A DNA stretch of 64,000 bases from Streptomyces sp. Mut1. GTDB taxonomy: Bacteria; Actinomycetota; Actinomycetes; Streptomycetales; Streptomycetaceae. Shown one piece after another: positions 52,772-59,970 of the stretch; positions within the stretch are counted from its first letter, which is position 1, and each line of letters opens with the position of its first letter. Below the pieces are notes generated by a model. That model was given only the letters and a program-made list of their open reading frames with translations. It searched no databases and was not told the DNA's origin. Position numbers and translations under genes: made by a program. The stretch lies in NCBI RefSeq assembly GCF_030719295.1, contig NZ_CP120997.1:4475501-4539500 (forward strand), in the 5' to 3' direction.

Positions 52772-54406
52772 ATGGCTCAGCTCCGCTGTACCGGCATCGC
52801 CCACGCATTCGGCGGCCTCACCGTTCTGGACGGCGCGGATCTGTCGATCGCGTCCGGCGACCGCGTAGGCATCGTCGCCCCGAACGGCACCGGCAAGTCG
52901 ACCCTGTTACGGATAGCCGCCGGCGACGTGCCGCCGGACGGCGGCACCGTGGTCCGGGCCCCGGTGACCGCCACCGTCGTCCGGCTCGCACAGGAACGGG
53001 ACGCCCGCGACGGCGAGCCGGTGGGCGACTACCTCGCCCGCCGTACCGGCGTCGCACGGGCGCAGCGCGAACTGGACGCCGCCACCCGGCTGCTGGAGGA
53101 GCAGTCGCCCGGCGCGGAGGACGCGTACGCCGACGCGTGGGACACCTGGCTCGCGCTGGGCGGCGCCGACCTCCCCGAACGCGCCGTGGACGTGGCCGCG
53201 GACCTGGGGCTGCGGCTCGACGCCGGATACACCTCGGAGCTGTCCGGCGGCCAGTACGCCCGGCTGGCGCTCGCCGCGGTGCTGCTGGCGCAGCCGGACA
53301 TCCTCCTCCTGGACGAGCCGACCAACGACCTGGACGACGACGGTCTGTCCCGGCTGGAACACCACGTCCGCCACAGCAGGGCCGGCATCGCGCTGATCAG
53401 CCACGACCGGGCCTTCCTCGCGGCGACCGTCGACCGGATCGTGGAACTGGACGAGTTCACCCGCCGCACCAGTGAGTACGGGGGCGGCTGGGACAGCTTC
53501 GTCACCGAGCGCGCCGCCGCGCGGCAGCGTGCGATCGACGGCTACGCGGCCTACGAGACCACCCGGGAGCAGCTGACCGGCGCGGCCCGCACGCACCGGG
53601 AGTGGGCCCGGCAGGGCGCCGCCCGCGCCGTCAACCCGCGACGGCAGCCCGACGGGGACAAGTTCCGCAAGGCCTCGCGGCTCGCCGGCGCACAGAACAC
53701 CGGCGCCGCCGCGGCGAGGGCCGAGCGCGCCGTGCACCGGCTCGATGCCGCCGCTCCCGAACAGGTGCGGGAAGCCTGGCAGTTGCGGTTCACCATCGCC
53801 GAGGCCGGCACCCCGTCCGGGACCGCGCTCGCGCTGCACGGGGCGGTCGTGCGGCGCGGACCGTGCCGGCTCGGGCCCCTCGACCTGGACATCGGCTTCG
53901 GTGAACGGGTGCGGATCACCGGCCCCAACGGCAGCGGCAAGACGACGCTGCTGAGCGCTCTGCTCGGCCGGCTGCCGCTGGCCGAGGGCACACAGCGGAC
54001 CGGCGCCGCCGTACGGCTGGGCGAAGTGGACCAGACGCGGGCCCTGCTCGACTCGGAACGGTCCACGGCCGAGATCGTCGGCGAGGCAGCCGACCTGGAC
54101 GCCACGGAGACCCGCACACTTCTGGCCAAATTCCGGCTCGGCAAGGACCTGGCGCTACGGGCCGCCGTCTCGCTGTCGCCGGGGGAGCGCACCCGCGCCG
54201 GCCTCGCACTGCTCCAGGCGCGGGGGACCAACTGCCTCGTCCTGGACGAGCCCACCAACCACCTGGACATCGAAGCGGTGGAACAACTGGAACAGGCCCT
54301 CGCCTCGTACAACGGCACGCTGCTGCTGGTGACGCACGACCGGCGCCTGGCCGACGCCGTGCGCGTCGACCGGACACTCGACGTCACCGGCCTTCAGCAG
54401 CCCTGA
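52772..54406 (+). CDS. ABC-F protein, antibiotic-resistance type (contains a TTA codon)
   Basis: A 544-residue soluble protein with two ABC domains and no membrane segment. Walker A motifs are APNGTGKST and GPNGSGKTT; signatures LSGGQYARL and LSPGERTRA; Walker B LLLDEPTNDLD and LVLDEPTNHLD. The linker between domains is Arg-rich (ARQGAARAVNPRRQ). ABC-F proteins of this type protect ribosomes from antibiotics or aid translation. Leu at 52907-52909, next to Walker A, is TTA, implying bldA dependence. It is the last gene of the rightward operon, so self-protection is the likely role. Confidence 0.9.
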   Translation: MAQLRCTGIAHAFGGLTVLDGADLSIASGDRVGIVAPNGTGKSTLLRIAAGDVPPDGGTVVRAPVTATVVRLAQERDARDGEPVGDYLARRTGVARAQRELDAATRLLEEQSPGAEDAYADAWDTWLALGGADLPERAVDVAADLGLRLDAGYTSELSGGQYARLALAAVLLAQPDILLLDEPTNDLDDDGLSRLEHHVRHSRAGIALISHDRAFLAATVDRIVELDEFTRRTSEYGGGWDSFVTERAAARQRAIDGYAAYETTREQLTGAARTHREWARQGAARAVNPRRQPDGDKFRKASRLAGAQNTGAAAARAERAVHRLDAAAPEQVREAWQLRFTIAEAGTPSGTALALHGAVVRRGPCRLGPLDLDIGFGERVRITGPNGSGKTTLLSALLGRLPLAEGTQRTGAAVRLGEVDQTRALLDSERSTAEIVGEAADLDATETRTLLAKFRLGKDLALRAAVSLSPGERTRAGLALLQARGTNCLVLDEPTNHLDIEAVEQLEQALASYNGTLLLVTHDRRLADAVRVDRTLDVTGLQQP

Positions 54407-54963
54407 ACCGCTGCCGCGCCGACGGCCGGGGCCATGGCCAGCCGGACCATGTCCGCCTTGTTGCCGACACCCCACTTCGAACGGATTCGCTTCACATGGG
54501 TGTCGACCGTGTGCCGGCTGATGCCCAGCCGGCGGGCCGTCTGCGCATGGGTGAATCCACCGGCGATGAGATCCAGCACCTGCCGCTCCCTCGGGGAGAG
54601 CGGCCCCGGGCCCGGCGGCGGAGGCTGCGGGTCACCGGAGGGGCGGACCCTTCCCGCCGCGCCGAGCACGGCCCTGACGAAGGCCTCCGGAGTCAGCTGG
54701 TCCGGCAGGCACTCGTCTACGCCGGGCGCCACGACGTGGGTGGGTGACATCAGCAGGGTGCGCGCGCCCGGCGGCGTGCCTTCCGCCGGCACATGGTCGG
54801 TCACCAGCACGTCGTAGGTCTGAGCGGCGTCGGGCCCGGTCCCGTCGCCCGTACCGGCCGCCTCCAGGACGCTGACGTGCATGGCGGGAATATCGGCCAG
54901 CGTGCGTTCCATGGCCCATGCGATCAGTGGGTGTCCATGCCGAATCCCTACTCGATACGTCAA
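54394..54963 (-). CDS. LuxR-type transcriptional regulator with degenerate receiver domain
   Basis: A 189-residue regulator. The N-terminal 110 residues resemble a response-regulator fold (YRVGIRHGHPLIAWAMERTL, DVLVTDH), but no complete phospho-acceptor pocket is seen, so it may act without phosphorylation. The C-terminal LuxR helix-turn-helix is LSPRERQVLDLIAGGFTHAQTARRLGISRHTVDTHVKRI. The start is TTG 54963, with GAGGAG seven bases upstream. Its 3' end overlaps the convergent ABC-F gene by 13 bases. It probably controls the RiPP cluster. Its mRNA has a long leader. Confidence 0.87.
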   Translation of the reverse strand: MTYRVGIRHGHPLIAWAMERTLADIPAMHVSVLEAAGTGDGTGPDAAQTYDVLVTDHVPAEGTPPGARTLLMSPTHVVAPGVDECLPDQLTPEAFVRAVLGAAGRVRPSGDPQPPPPGPGPLSPRERQVLDLIAGGFTHAQTARRLGISRHTVDTHVKRIRSKWGVGNKADMVRLAMAPAVGAAAVQGC

Positions 54964-55118
54964 TGTGCACTCCTCTGTTCCGCGTGGCCCGGCCGCGCCG
55001 GACGCACTTGGACGATGTACGCCTGCCCATCATCCGGATCCGGCCATTGCGTCAACAGGCCAAAGGAGTTGACTTGCAGGAACAGGCCAACGGGCCCCGC
55101 GGGCCCGGACACGCGGAA

Positions 55119-55181
55119 ACCCGCAGGCTCTGGTCCCTCCTTGCGGAGGAGCCGGCCGGATCTACCGGCGAGCCTGCGGGT
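55119..55181 (-). ncRNA. Structured leader RNA element (three-way-junction-like) upstream of luxR
   Basis: A perfect 12-bp stem (ACCCGCAGGCTC / GAGCCTGCGGGT, 55119-55130 and 55170-55181) closes over two smaller hairpins, CTCC-TTGC-GGAG and GCCGG-N9-CCGGC. On the luxR strand it lies in the untranslated leader between the small leader ORF and the regulator start. The 54964-55455 gap contains no other gene that I can support. Confidence 0.6.
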
Positions 55182-55243
55182 CGGTGACTGCTTGGGTTTC
55201 GGCAGACAGTCCGCCGAGGTGCACGTTGTGCGACGACGGGCTG

Positions 55244-55282
55244 TCAGCCCGCAGCCACCTCACGAATCCGATAAGACTGCAC
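55244..55282 (-). CDS. Leader peptide ORF, 12 codons
   Basis: The sequence AAAGGAGGTGATCC, an almost exact complement of the 16S rRNA 3' end, precedes GTG 55282, which encodes a 12-residue MQSYRIREVAAG and a stop. A hairpin CGGGCT-GTC-AGCCCG (55237-55251) overlaps the stop codon. Codons are unusually A/T-ending (TCT, TAT, ATT, CGT), as in leader peptides. It may control the downstream luxR gene through ribosome position. Confidence 0.5.
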   Translation of the reverse strand: MQSYRIREVAAG

Positions 55283-55315
55283 TTTTCGGATCACCTCCTT
55301 TCAGCGTGTACACAC

Positions 55316-55345
55316 AGCTTAGGAACCGCCCGCGCGCCCCCACAA
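55316..55345 (-). promoter_or_regulatory. Predicted promoter of the luxR leader transcript
   Basis: On the minus strand, TTGTGG (55345-55340) and TAAGCT (55321-55316) are separated by 18 bp. Transcription from about 55309 would give the ~345-nt leader before the regulator. Confidence 0.45.
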
Positions 55346-55455
55346 CCGATTTATCGGAGGGATCGATTTCGGGGAAGTCGCTGTGTGCTGGGTCACGTTC
55401 GAGTTCAATGGTCTGACGTGCGGCAATGGCGGACACGTCCTGCAGGGGGTCCGGG

Positions 55456-56808
55456 ATGAGCGCTTCCACGAGCAGGGGGACGACCGACGACGCGCTCGGC
55501 CCCGAGCCGGTTCCGGGGGCGGAGCTGCTGGCGGCCCTCCTCGACGGGATGGACGCGGCGCTCTGCGCGTTCGACGCGGAGGGCACCGTCACCCACTGGA
55601 ACCGCGAGGCGGAGCGCATCCTCGGCTGGTCCGCCGAGGAGGCCGTGGGGCGGCCCGGATTCGCCGGCTGGGCCGTGCGCCGGGCCGACGCGGACGAGGT
55701 GCGGGGCCGGCTCATGGCCGTCATGGACGCGCCGGGCCGGCAGGTCCACGAGTTCGCGCTGCTGCGCAAGGACGGCGGCCGGGTCCTCGTCCGCACCCAG
55801 TCCGCCGGGGTGCGGGGCGCGGACGGCGGACCGGCCGGGGTGTACTGCGCGTTCAGCGAGGTCCACGCCCAGATCGACCTGGAGCGGGCCATCGCCCTCA
55901 GCGAGGCGCTGTTCGAGGACGCCTCCTGGGGTGTGGTCCTGGTCGACGTGGACCTGCGCCCCACCGTCGTCAACGCGTACGCGGCCCGTGTCCTGGGCGG
56001 CGGCCGCACGACGCTGCTGGGGCGCCCGCTCGGCGAGCTGATCGCCCAGGGGGTGGAGGAGCTGGAGGGCGCGCTCCAGCACGTGCTGGCCGAGGGCGCG
56101 CCGCCCGCCCCCGCCGAGCTGTGGGTGACGCTGCGGGGCGGCGAGGGCTCACGCCGGCGCTGCTGGCGCAGCGGTTTCCTGCGGCTCGCCTCGCCGCTCA
56201 CCGAGGAGCCGGTGCCGCTGGGGGCCGGCTGGGTCTTCCAGGACGTGACGGCGGTGAAGCTCGCGGCCCAGGAGGCGGACCGGGTGCGCTTCCGCTCCAA
56301 CCAGCTGCACCGCGCCTCGCGGTCGGCCGCCGAGTGCGAGGACCCCATGGAGGCGGCGACGACCTCCCTCGACTACGCGCTGGCCGGGTTCGCCGACCAC
56401 GCGCTGATCGACCTGGTGGCGGGGGAGCGGCTGGTACGGGCCGCCGCCACCCCGGCCGACGCGCCGGGACCCTGCCTGCCGGTGGCCGGCGGCGGCATCC
56501 CGCTGCGGTACGCGCCGGGCCACCCGGCCCTCCGGGCGGTGGACCGTACGGGCTCGGTGCGGGCGTCGGCGGGGGCCGCGCGTACGGACGGGGAGTGGGC
56601 GAAGCAGCGGCAGTGGCCCGCCGACGCGGTGCACGCGCTGTGCGCGGTGCTGCGCAGCCGGGGCCGGACCCTGGGCGTGGTCACCTTCCTGCGCTCCGCC
56701 CACCGGGCCGCCTTCGAGCGGCCGGACGCGGTGTACGCGGAGAGCGTCGCGGACCGGGTGGCCGCCTCGGTGGACCTGCACCGGGCGACCGGCCCGTCCG
56801 GCGGCTGA
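55456..56808 (+). CDS. PAS-domain signalling protein, GAF-like C-terminus
   Basis: A 450-residue soluble protein. PAS domain 1 (about 20-130): ALLDGMDAALCAFDAEGTVTHWNREAERILGWSAEE. PAS domain 2 (about 145-280): FEDASWGVVLVDVDLRPTVVN. The final 170 residues resemble a GAF/PP2C-sensor region (LGVVTFLRS...FERPDAVYAESVADRVAASVDLHRA). There is no kinase or phosphatase domain. The ATG at 55456 fits the domain start; an in-frame GTG at 55426 is further from a ribosome site. The ligand is unknown. Confidence 0.8.
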   Translation: MSASTSRGTTDDALGPEPVPGAELLAALLDGMDAALCAFDAEGTVTHWNREAERILGWSAEEAVGRPGFAGWAVRRADADEVRGRLMAVMDAPGRQVHEFALLRKDGGRVLVRTQSAGVRGADGGPAGVYCAFSEVHAQIDLERAIALSEALFEDASWGVVLVDVDLRPTVVNAYAARVLGGGRTTLLGRPLGELIAQGVEELEGALQHVLAEGAPPAPAELWVTLRGGEGSRRRCWRSGFLRLASPLTEEPVPLGAGWVFQDVTAVKLAAQEADRVRFRSNQLHRASRSAAECEDPMEAATTSLDYALAGFADHALIDLVAGERLVRAAATPADAPGPCLPVAGGGIPLRYAPGHPALRAVDRTGSVRASAGAARTDGEWAKQRQWPADAVHALCAVLRSRGRTLGVVTFLRSAHRAAFERPDAVYAESVADRVAASVDLHRATGPSGG

Positions 56809-56839
56809 GGAGGCGACCGCCGCGCGGGCGGCCCGCGGC

Positions 56840-57595
56840 TCAGTGCCGGTAGAAGATCCGGTCCGCGTACTGCGCCATCACGCGCCCGTTCCACTCGTGC
56901 CCGCCGTCCACGTTCCCCGAGCGCAGCAGCGGCGGCTCCACGCCCCGCTCCAGCAGCCCTTCCGCGGCCGCCGCCATCATGCCCTGCATGATCGCGCTGG
57001 TGACCACGGTGGACGCCGGGGCGAACGGCGCCTCGATGCCGTCCACCTCCAGCTCCGCGTCGCCGACCGCGATCTTGCTGTCGAGGACGATGTCGCAGTG
57101 GTCCCGCAGGAAGCCGCCCGAGCTGTGCCGGGACCGGGTCTCGGTGGCGTACGCGACCGAGGTGACGCCGATGACCTTCAGGCCGAGCGCCCGCGCGTTC
57201 ATCGCCATCTCGACGGGAAGGGCGTTGCGCCCGGAGAGCGAGATGATCACGAGGACGTCGCCCGCCTTCGCGGGGCTGGAGTCCAGGACCGCGCCCGCGA
57301 GGCCGTCCACGCGTTCCAGCGCGGAGCCCAGGGTCGCCGGCATGACGTCGACACCGAGGGCGCCGGGGACGGCCATCAGGTTCATCAGGGCGAGCCCGCC
57401 CGCACGGTAGACGACGTCCTGGGCGGCGAGCGAGGAGTGCCCGGCGCCGAAGGCGAAGAGCCGGCCGCCCGCGGCGACGGTGTCCGCGATGGCGGCGCCG
57501 GCGGCGGCGATGCTCTCGGCCTCCTCGTCGCGCACCCTCCCCAGCAGGCCGATCGCTGCGTCGAAGAACTGACCGGCGAGCTTGCTTTCGCTCAT
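56840..57595 (-). CDS. SIS-domain protein (UPF0309/phosphosugar-binding)
   Basis: A 251-residue sugar-isomerase-fold protein: LFAFGAGHSSLAAQDVVYRAGG, VLVIISLSGRNALPVEMAM (phosphosugar Ser/Thr loop), and HSSGGFLRDHCDIVLDSKI. Such proteins bind or isomerise phosphosugars. It is divergent from the DtxR-type regulator; the start is ATG 57595. Confidence 0.88.
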   Translation of the reverse strand: MSESKLAGQFFDAAIGLLGRVRDEEAESIAAAGAAIADTVAAGGRLFAFGAGHSSLAAQDVVYRAGGLALMNLMAVPGALGVDVMPATLGSALERVDGLAGAVLDSSPAKAGDVLVIISLSGRNALPVEMAMNARALGLKVIGVTSVAYATETRSRHSSGGFLRDHCDIVLDSKIAVGDAELEVDGIEAPFAPASTVVTSAIMQGMMAAAAEGLLERGVEPPLLRSGNVDGGHEWNGRVMAQYADRIFYRH

Positions 57596-57780
57596 CGAGG
57601 AGGACCTTTCCGGCGGGGTGAGATGTCCATGGGGCGTCCGTACCGCCGATCACGTTGCGGTCTGGACCAGTGACATGTCAATACCGCAGCGTGCTGGGGA
57701 CGACCGGCGAGGCACGGTTACCCGCGCGATGCGTCAGAATTGGTGGAGGGCCAGCGCACGACTGCATCTGAGGGGCACGA

Positions 57781-58473
57781 ATGTCCGGACTGATCGACAC
57801 AACGGAGATGTATCTCCGCACCATCCTCGAACTCGAAGAGGAAGGTGTGGTCCCCATGCGCGCCCGGATCGCGGAACGGCTGGACCAGAGCGGTCCCACC
57901 GTCAGCCAGACCGTGGCGCGGATGGAGCGCGACGGCCTGGTGCAGGTCGCGGGTGACCGGCATCTGGAGCTGACGGAGGAGGGCCGCCGGCTGGCGACCC
58001 GCGTCATGCGCAAGCACCGGCTGGCCGAGTGCCTGCTGGTCGATGTGATCGGCCTGGAGTGGGAGCAGGTCCACGCGGAGGCATGTCGCTGGGAACACGT
58101 GATGAGCGAGGCGGTGGAGCGGCGGGTGCTGGAGCTGCTGCGCCACCCGACGGAGTCGCCGTACGGGAACCCGATCCCGGGCCTTGAGGAGCTGGGCGAG
58201 AAGGCCGAGGCCGACCCGTTCCTCGACGAGGGCATGGTGAGCCTGTCCGAGCTCGACCCGGGGAGCGAGGGCAAGACGGTGGTGGTCCGCCGGATCGGTG
58301 AGCCGATCCAGACGGACGCCCAGCTGATGTACACGCTGCGGCGGGCGGGCGTGCAGCCCGGTTCGGTGGTCAGCGTGACGCAGTCGCCCGGCGGTGTGCT
58401 GGTCGGCAGCAGCGGCGAGGCGGCGGAACTGGACACGGAGATCGCCTCGCACGTCTTCGTGGCCAAGCGTTAG
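57781..58473 (+). CDS. DtxR/DmdR-family metal-dependent repressor
   Basis: A 230-residue regulator: N-terminal winged helix (MYLRTILELEEEGVVPMRARIAERLDQSGPTVSQTVARM), dimerisation/metal domain with MRKHRLAECLLVDVIGLEWEQVHAEACRWEHVMS (Fe2+/Mn2+ ligands His, Glu, Cys and His), and a C-terminal SH3-like domain (GSVVSVTQSPGGVLVGSSGE). It senses Fe2+ and represses siderophore and iron genes. From gene order, it resembles S. coelicolor DmdR2 (recalled). Confidence 0.93.
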   Translation: MSGLIDTTEMYLRTILELEEEGVVPMRARIAERLDQSGPTVSQTVARMERDGLVQVAGDRHLELTEEGRRLATRVMRKHRLAECLLVDVIGLEWEQVHAEACRWEHVMSEAVERRVLELLRHPTESPYGNPIPGLEELGEKAEADPFLDEGMVSLSELDPGSEGKTVVVRRIGEPIQTDAQLMYTLRRAGVQPGSVVSVTQSPGGVLVGSSGEAAELDTEIASHVFVAKR

Positions 58474-58476
58474 GGC

Positions 58477-58544
58477 CTGTCCGGCGGATCTTCGTGGATC
58501 AGCCCGCACCAGGCGTCGTGGGCCCGCGAAGATCCGCCGGACAG
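58477..58544. repeat. Inverted repeat with 18-bp perfect arms
   Basis: CTGTCCGGCGGATCTTCG (58477-58494) pairs with its exact complement at 58527-58544 across a 32-base loop, starting 4 bp after the DtxR stop. Long GGACAG-type inverted repeats of this kind occur between Streptomyces genes. It may be a terminator or a small mobile remnant. Confidence 0.75.
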
Positions 58545-58572
58545 TCCCTAGGAACCACGGGGTTCCGGGGAG

Positions 58573-58620
58573 ACCGGGCACCGGCGGCCGTGGCCGCCGA
58601 TGCCCGGTTTTTCTTTTTCC
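58573..58620 (+). terminator. Strong intrinsic terminator
   Basis: ACCGGGCA / TGCCCGGT with an inner GGCGGCC / GGCCGCC stem, followed by a T-rich run (ttttctttttcc). One of the clearest terminators in the window, ending the dtxR transcript. Confidence 0.92.
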
Positions 58621-58792
58621 GTCCGGAACCGCAGCGCGTAGGCGCCCCGCGTGCCAGGCTGTGGTGGAGGGGTAGCTGAGAGTGTCGGCTGCCGGGCCGC
58701 GGCCGGGGAGGGGAGCCTGAATGCACCCGTCGTACGAGCGGTCCCGGCCTGCGGTGGAGGCGCCCCGGAAGCGGCCGGCCCGGGAAACGGAT

Positions 58793-58895
58793 GGCCCCGG
58801 CGCCGCAAGGCGCCGGGGCCTGTCCTCCCCTGTGTCCGACCTGGAGCCCCGAGCTCTCAAGGTCGGTCCCGTGGGCCCTCATCCCCGAGTGGCCC
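58793..58895 (+). ncRNA. Cluster of three hairpins (candidate structured RNA) in a 440-bp gap
   Basis: First hairpin: GGCCCCGGCGCC-GCAA-GGCGCCGGGGCC (58793-58820), 12 bp with a GNRA-type loop. Second: CCGACCT..AGGTCGG (58836-58866), with an inner GAGC-CCCGA-GCTC. Third: GGGCC-CTC-ATCCCC-GAG-T-GGCCC (58873-58895). The loops of the last two are C-rich. A forward ORF at 58721-59005 has a good GGGGAGGGGAG ribosome site but mixed coding bias and runs through the hairpins; I do not call it as a gene. The 58621-59060 gap has no other gene. Confidence 0.5.
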
Positions 58896-59060
58896 GCCTC
58901 CCGCATGAGGTCTCCCCGCAGCTGCGGCCGTCAATCCTGGGAAGCAGTCACTCGAACGAGCGGTGTTGGTCGGCAGATCCCGGTTTTCGAATAAGAGTTC
59001 GATAGTCTGGCCGAGACGACCACCCGGTGACCGAGGGGACAGAAGGGGGTGCCTGAAACT

Positions 59061-59954
59061 ATGGCGCGGCGCATCGATGTGACCGGAACCGACGGCGTAC
59101 GCCTCGCGGCCTGGGAGTTCGCCGACCCGCCCGAGGAGAGCCCGGCCGGTGACCGGGCCCCCGGCGTCTTAATGCTGCACGGCCTGATGGGCCGCGCCTC
59201 GCACTGGGCGGCCGGCACCCGCTGGCTCGCCGAGCGCCACCGCCCGGTCGGCCTCGACCAGCGCGGCCACGGCGCCAGCGGGAAGCCGGCCGACGGCCCG
59301 TACACCCGGGACGCCTACGTGGGCGACGCCGAGGCGGCGGTCGAACAGCTGGGCCTCGCCCCGGTCACCCTCATCGGGCACTCCATGGGCGCCCTCACCG
59401 CCTGGCAGCTCGCCGCCAAGCGCCCCGACCTGGTCCGCGCGCTGGTCATCTGCGACATGCGGGCCTCCGCGCTCGGCGCGGCCTCGCAGCGCGAGTGGGC
59501 CGACTGGTTCGACACCTGGCCGCTGCCGTTCGCCTCGCTCGACGCCGTACGGCAGTGGTTCGGTGAGGACGACCCCTGGGTGGAGCGCCCCAACCCGTCG
59601 CGCGGCGAGTTCTACGCCCAGGTGATGACCGAGCACGCCGACGGGTGGCGGCCCGTCTTCTCCCGCCGGCAGATGCTCGAATCCCGCGCCACCTGGGTGT
59701 TCGACGCGCACTGGGAGGAGCTGGCCCAGGTCAGGTGCCCGACGCTGGTGCTGCGCGGCCTGGACGGCGAGCTGGGCCGGGCGGAGGCGCAGGAGATGGT
59801 CCGGGTCCTGCCGCGCGGGCAGTACGCCGAGGTGGCCGACGCCGGCCATCTCATCCACTTCGACCGGCCCGATGAGTGGCGCGCCGCGGTCGAGCCCTTC
59901 CTGGAGCAGTTGGCCGAGGACGCGAAGGGCGACCGGGAGCCGGTCTCTCCGTAG
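59061..59954 (+). CDS. Alpha/beta hydrolase (contains a TTA codon)
   Basis: A 297-residue alpha/beta hydrolase: LMLHGLMGRASHW (oxyanion), GLDQRGHGASGKP, nucleophile elbow GHSMGAL near 113, acid LRGLDGELGR, and His in DAGHLIHFDRP. The third codon of LML in this block is not standard: Leu at 59169-59171 is TTA, so expression should follow bldA. Start ATG 59061 is preferred over GTG 59049, where the ribosome site would be too close. Substrate unknown; haloalkane/epoxide hydrolase-like or esterase. Confidence 0.86.
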   Translation: MARRIDVTGTDGVRLAAWEFADPPEESPAGDRAPGVLMLHGLMGRASHWAAGTRWLAERHRPVGLDQRGHGASGKPADGPYTRDAYVGDAEAAVEQLGLAPVTLIGHSMGALTAWQLAAKRPDLVRALVICDMRASALGAASQREWADWFDTWPLPFASLDAVRQWFGEDDPWVERPNPSRGEFYAQVMTEHADGWRPVFSRRQMLESRATWVFDAHWEELAQVRCPTLVLRGLDGELGRAEAQEMVRVLPRGQYAEVADAGHLIHFDRPDEWRAAVEPFLEQLAEDAKGDREPVSP

Positions 59955-59970
59955 GCCCCCGGTTCCGCCC

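Noticed and set aside
54960..55112. A minus-strand frame of about 50 codons ending exactly at the luxR start (…WPDPDDGQAYIVQVRPARPG…)
   Set aside because: Some coding character and a suggestive overlap, but there is no ribosome site at the GTG and third-position GC is only about 74 percent. I treat it as leader RNA.
58477..58544. The 18-bp inverted repeat as an insertion-sequence end
   Set aside because: No transposase or target duplication is present; only one copy is seen in the window.
58721..59005. A 94-codon forward ORF with a very good ribosome site
   Set aside because: Third-position GC is mixed, it runs through three strong hairpins, and the product is Arg/Pro-rich with no fold signal. 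Kept only as an alternative to the structured-RNA reading.
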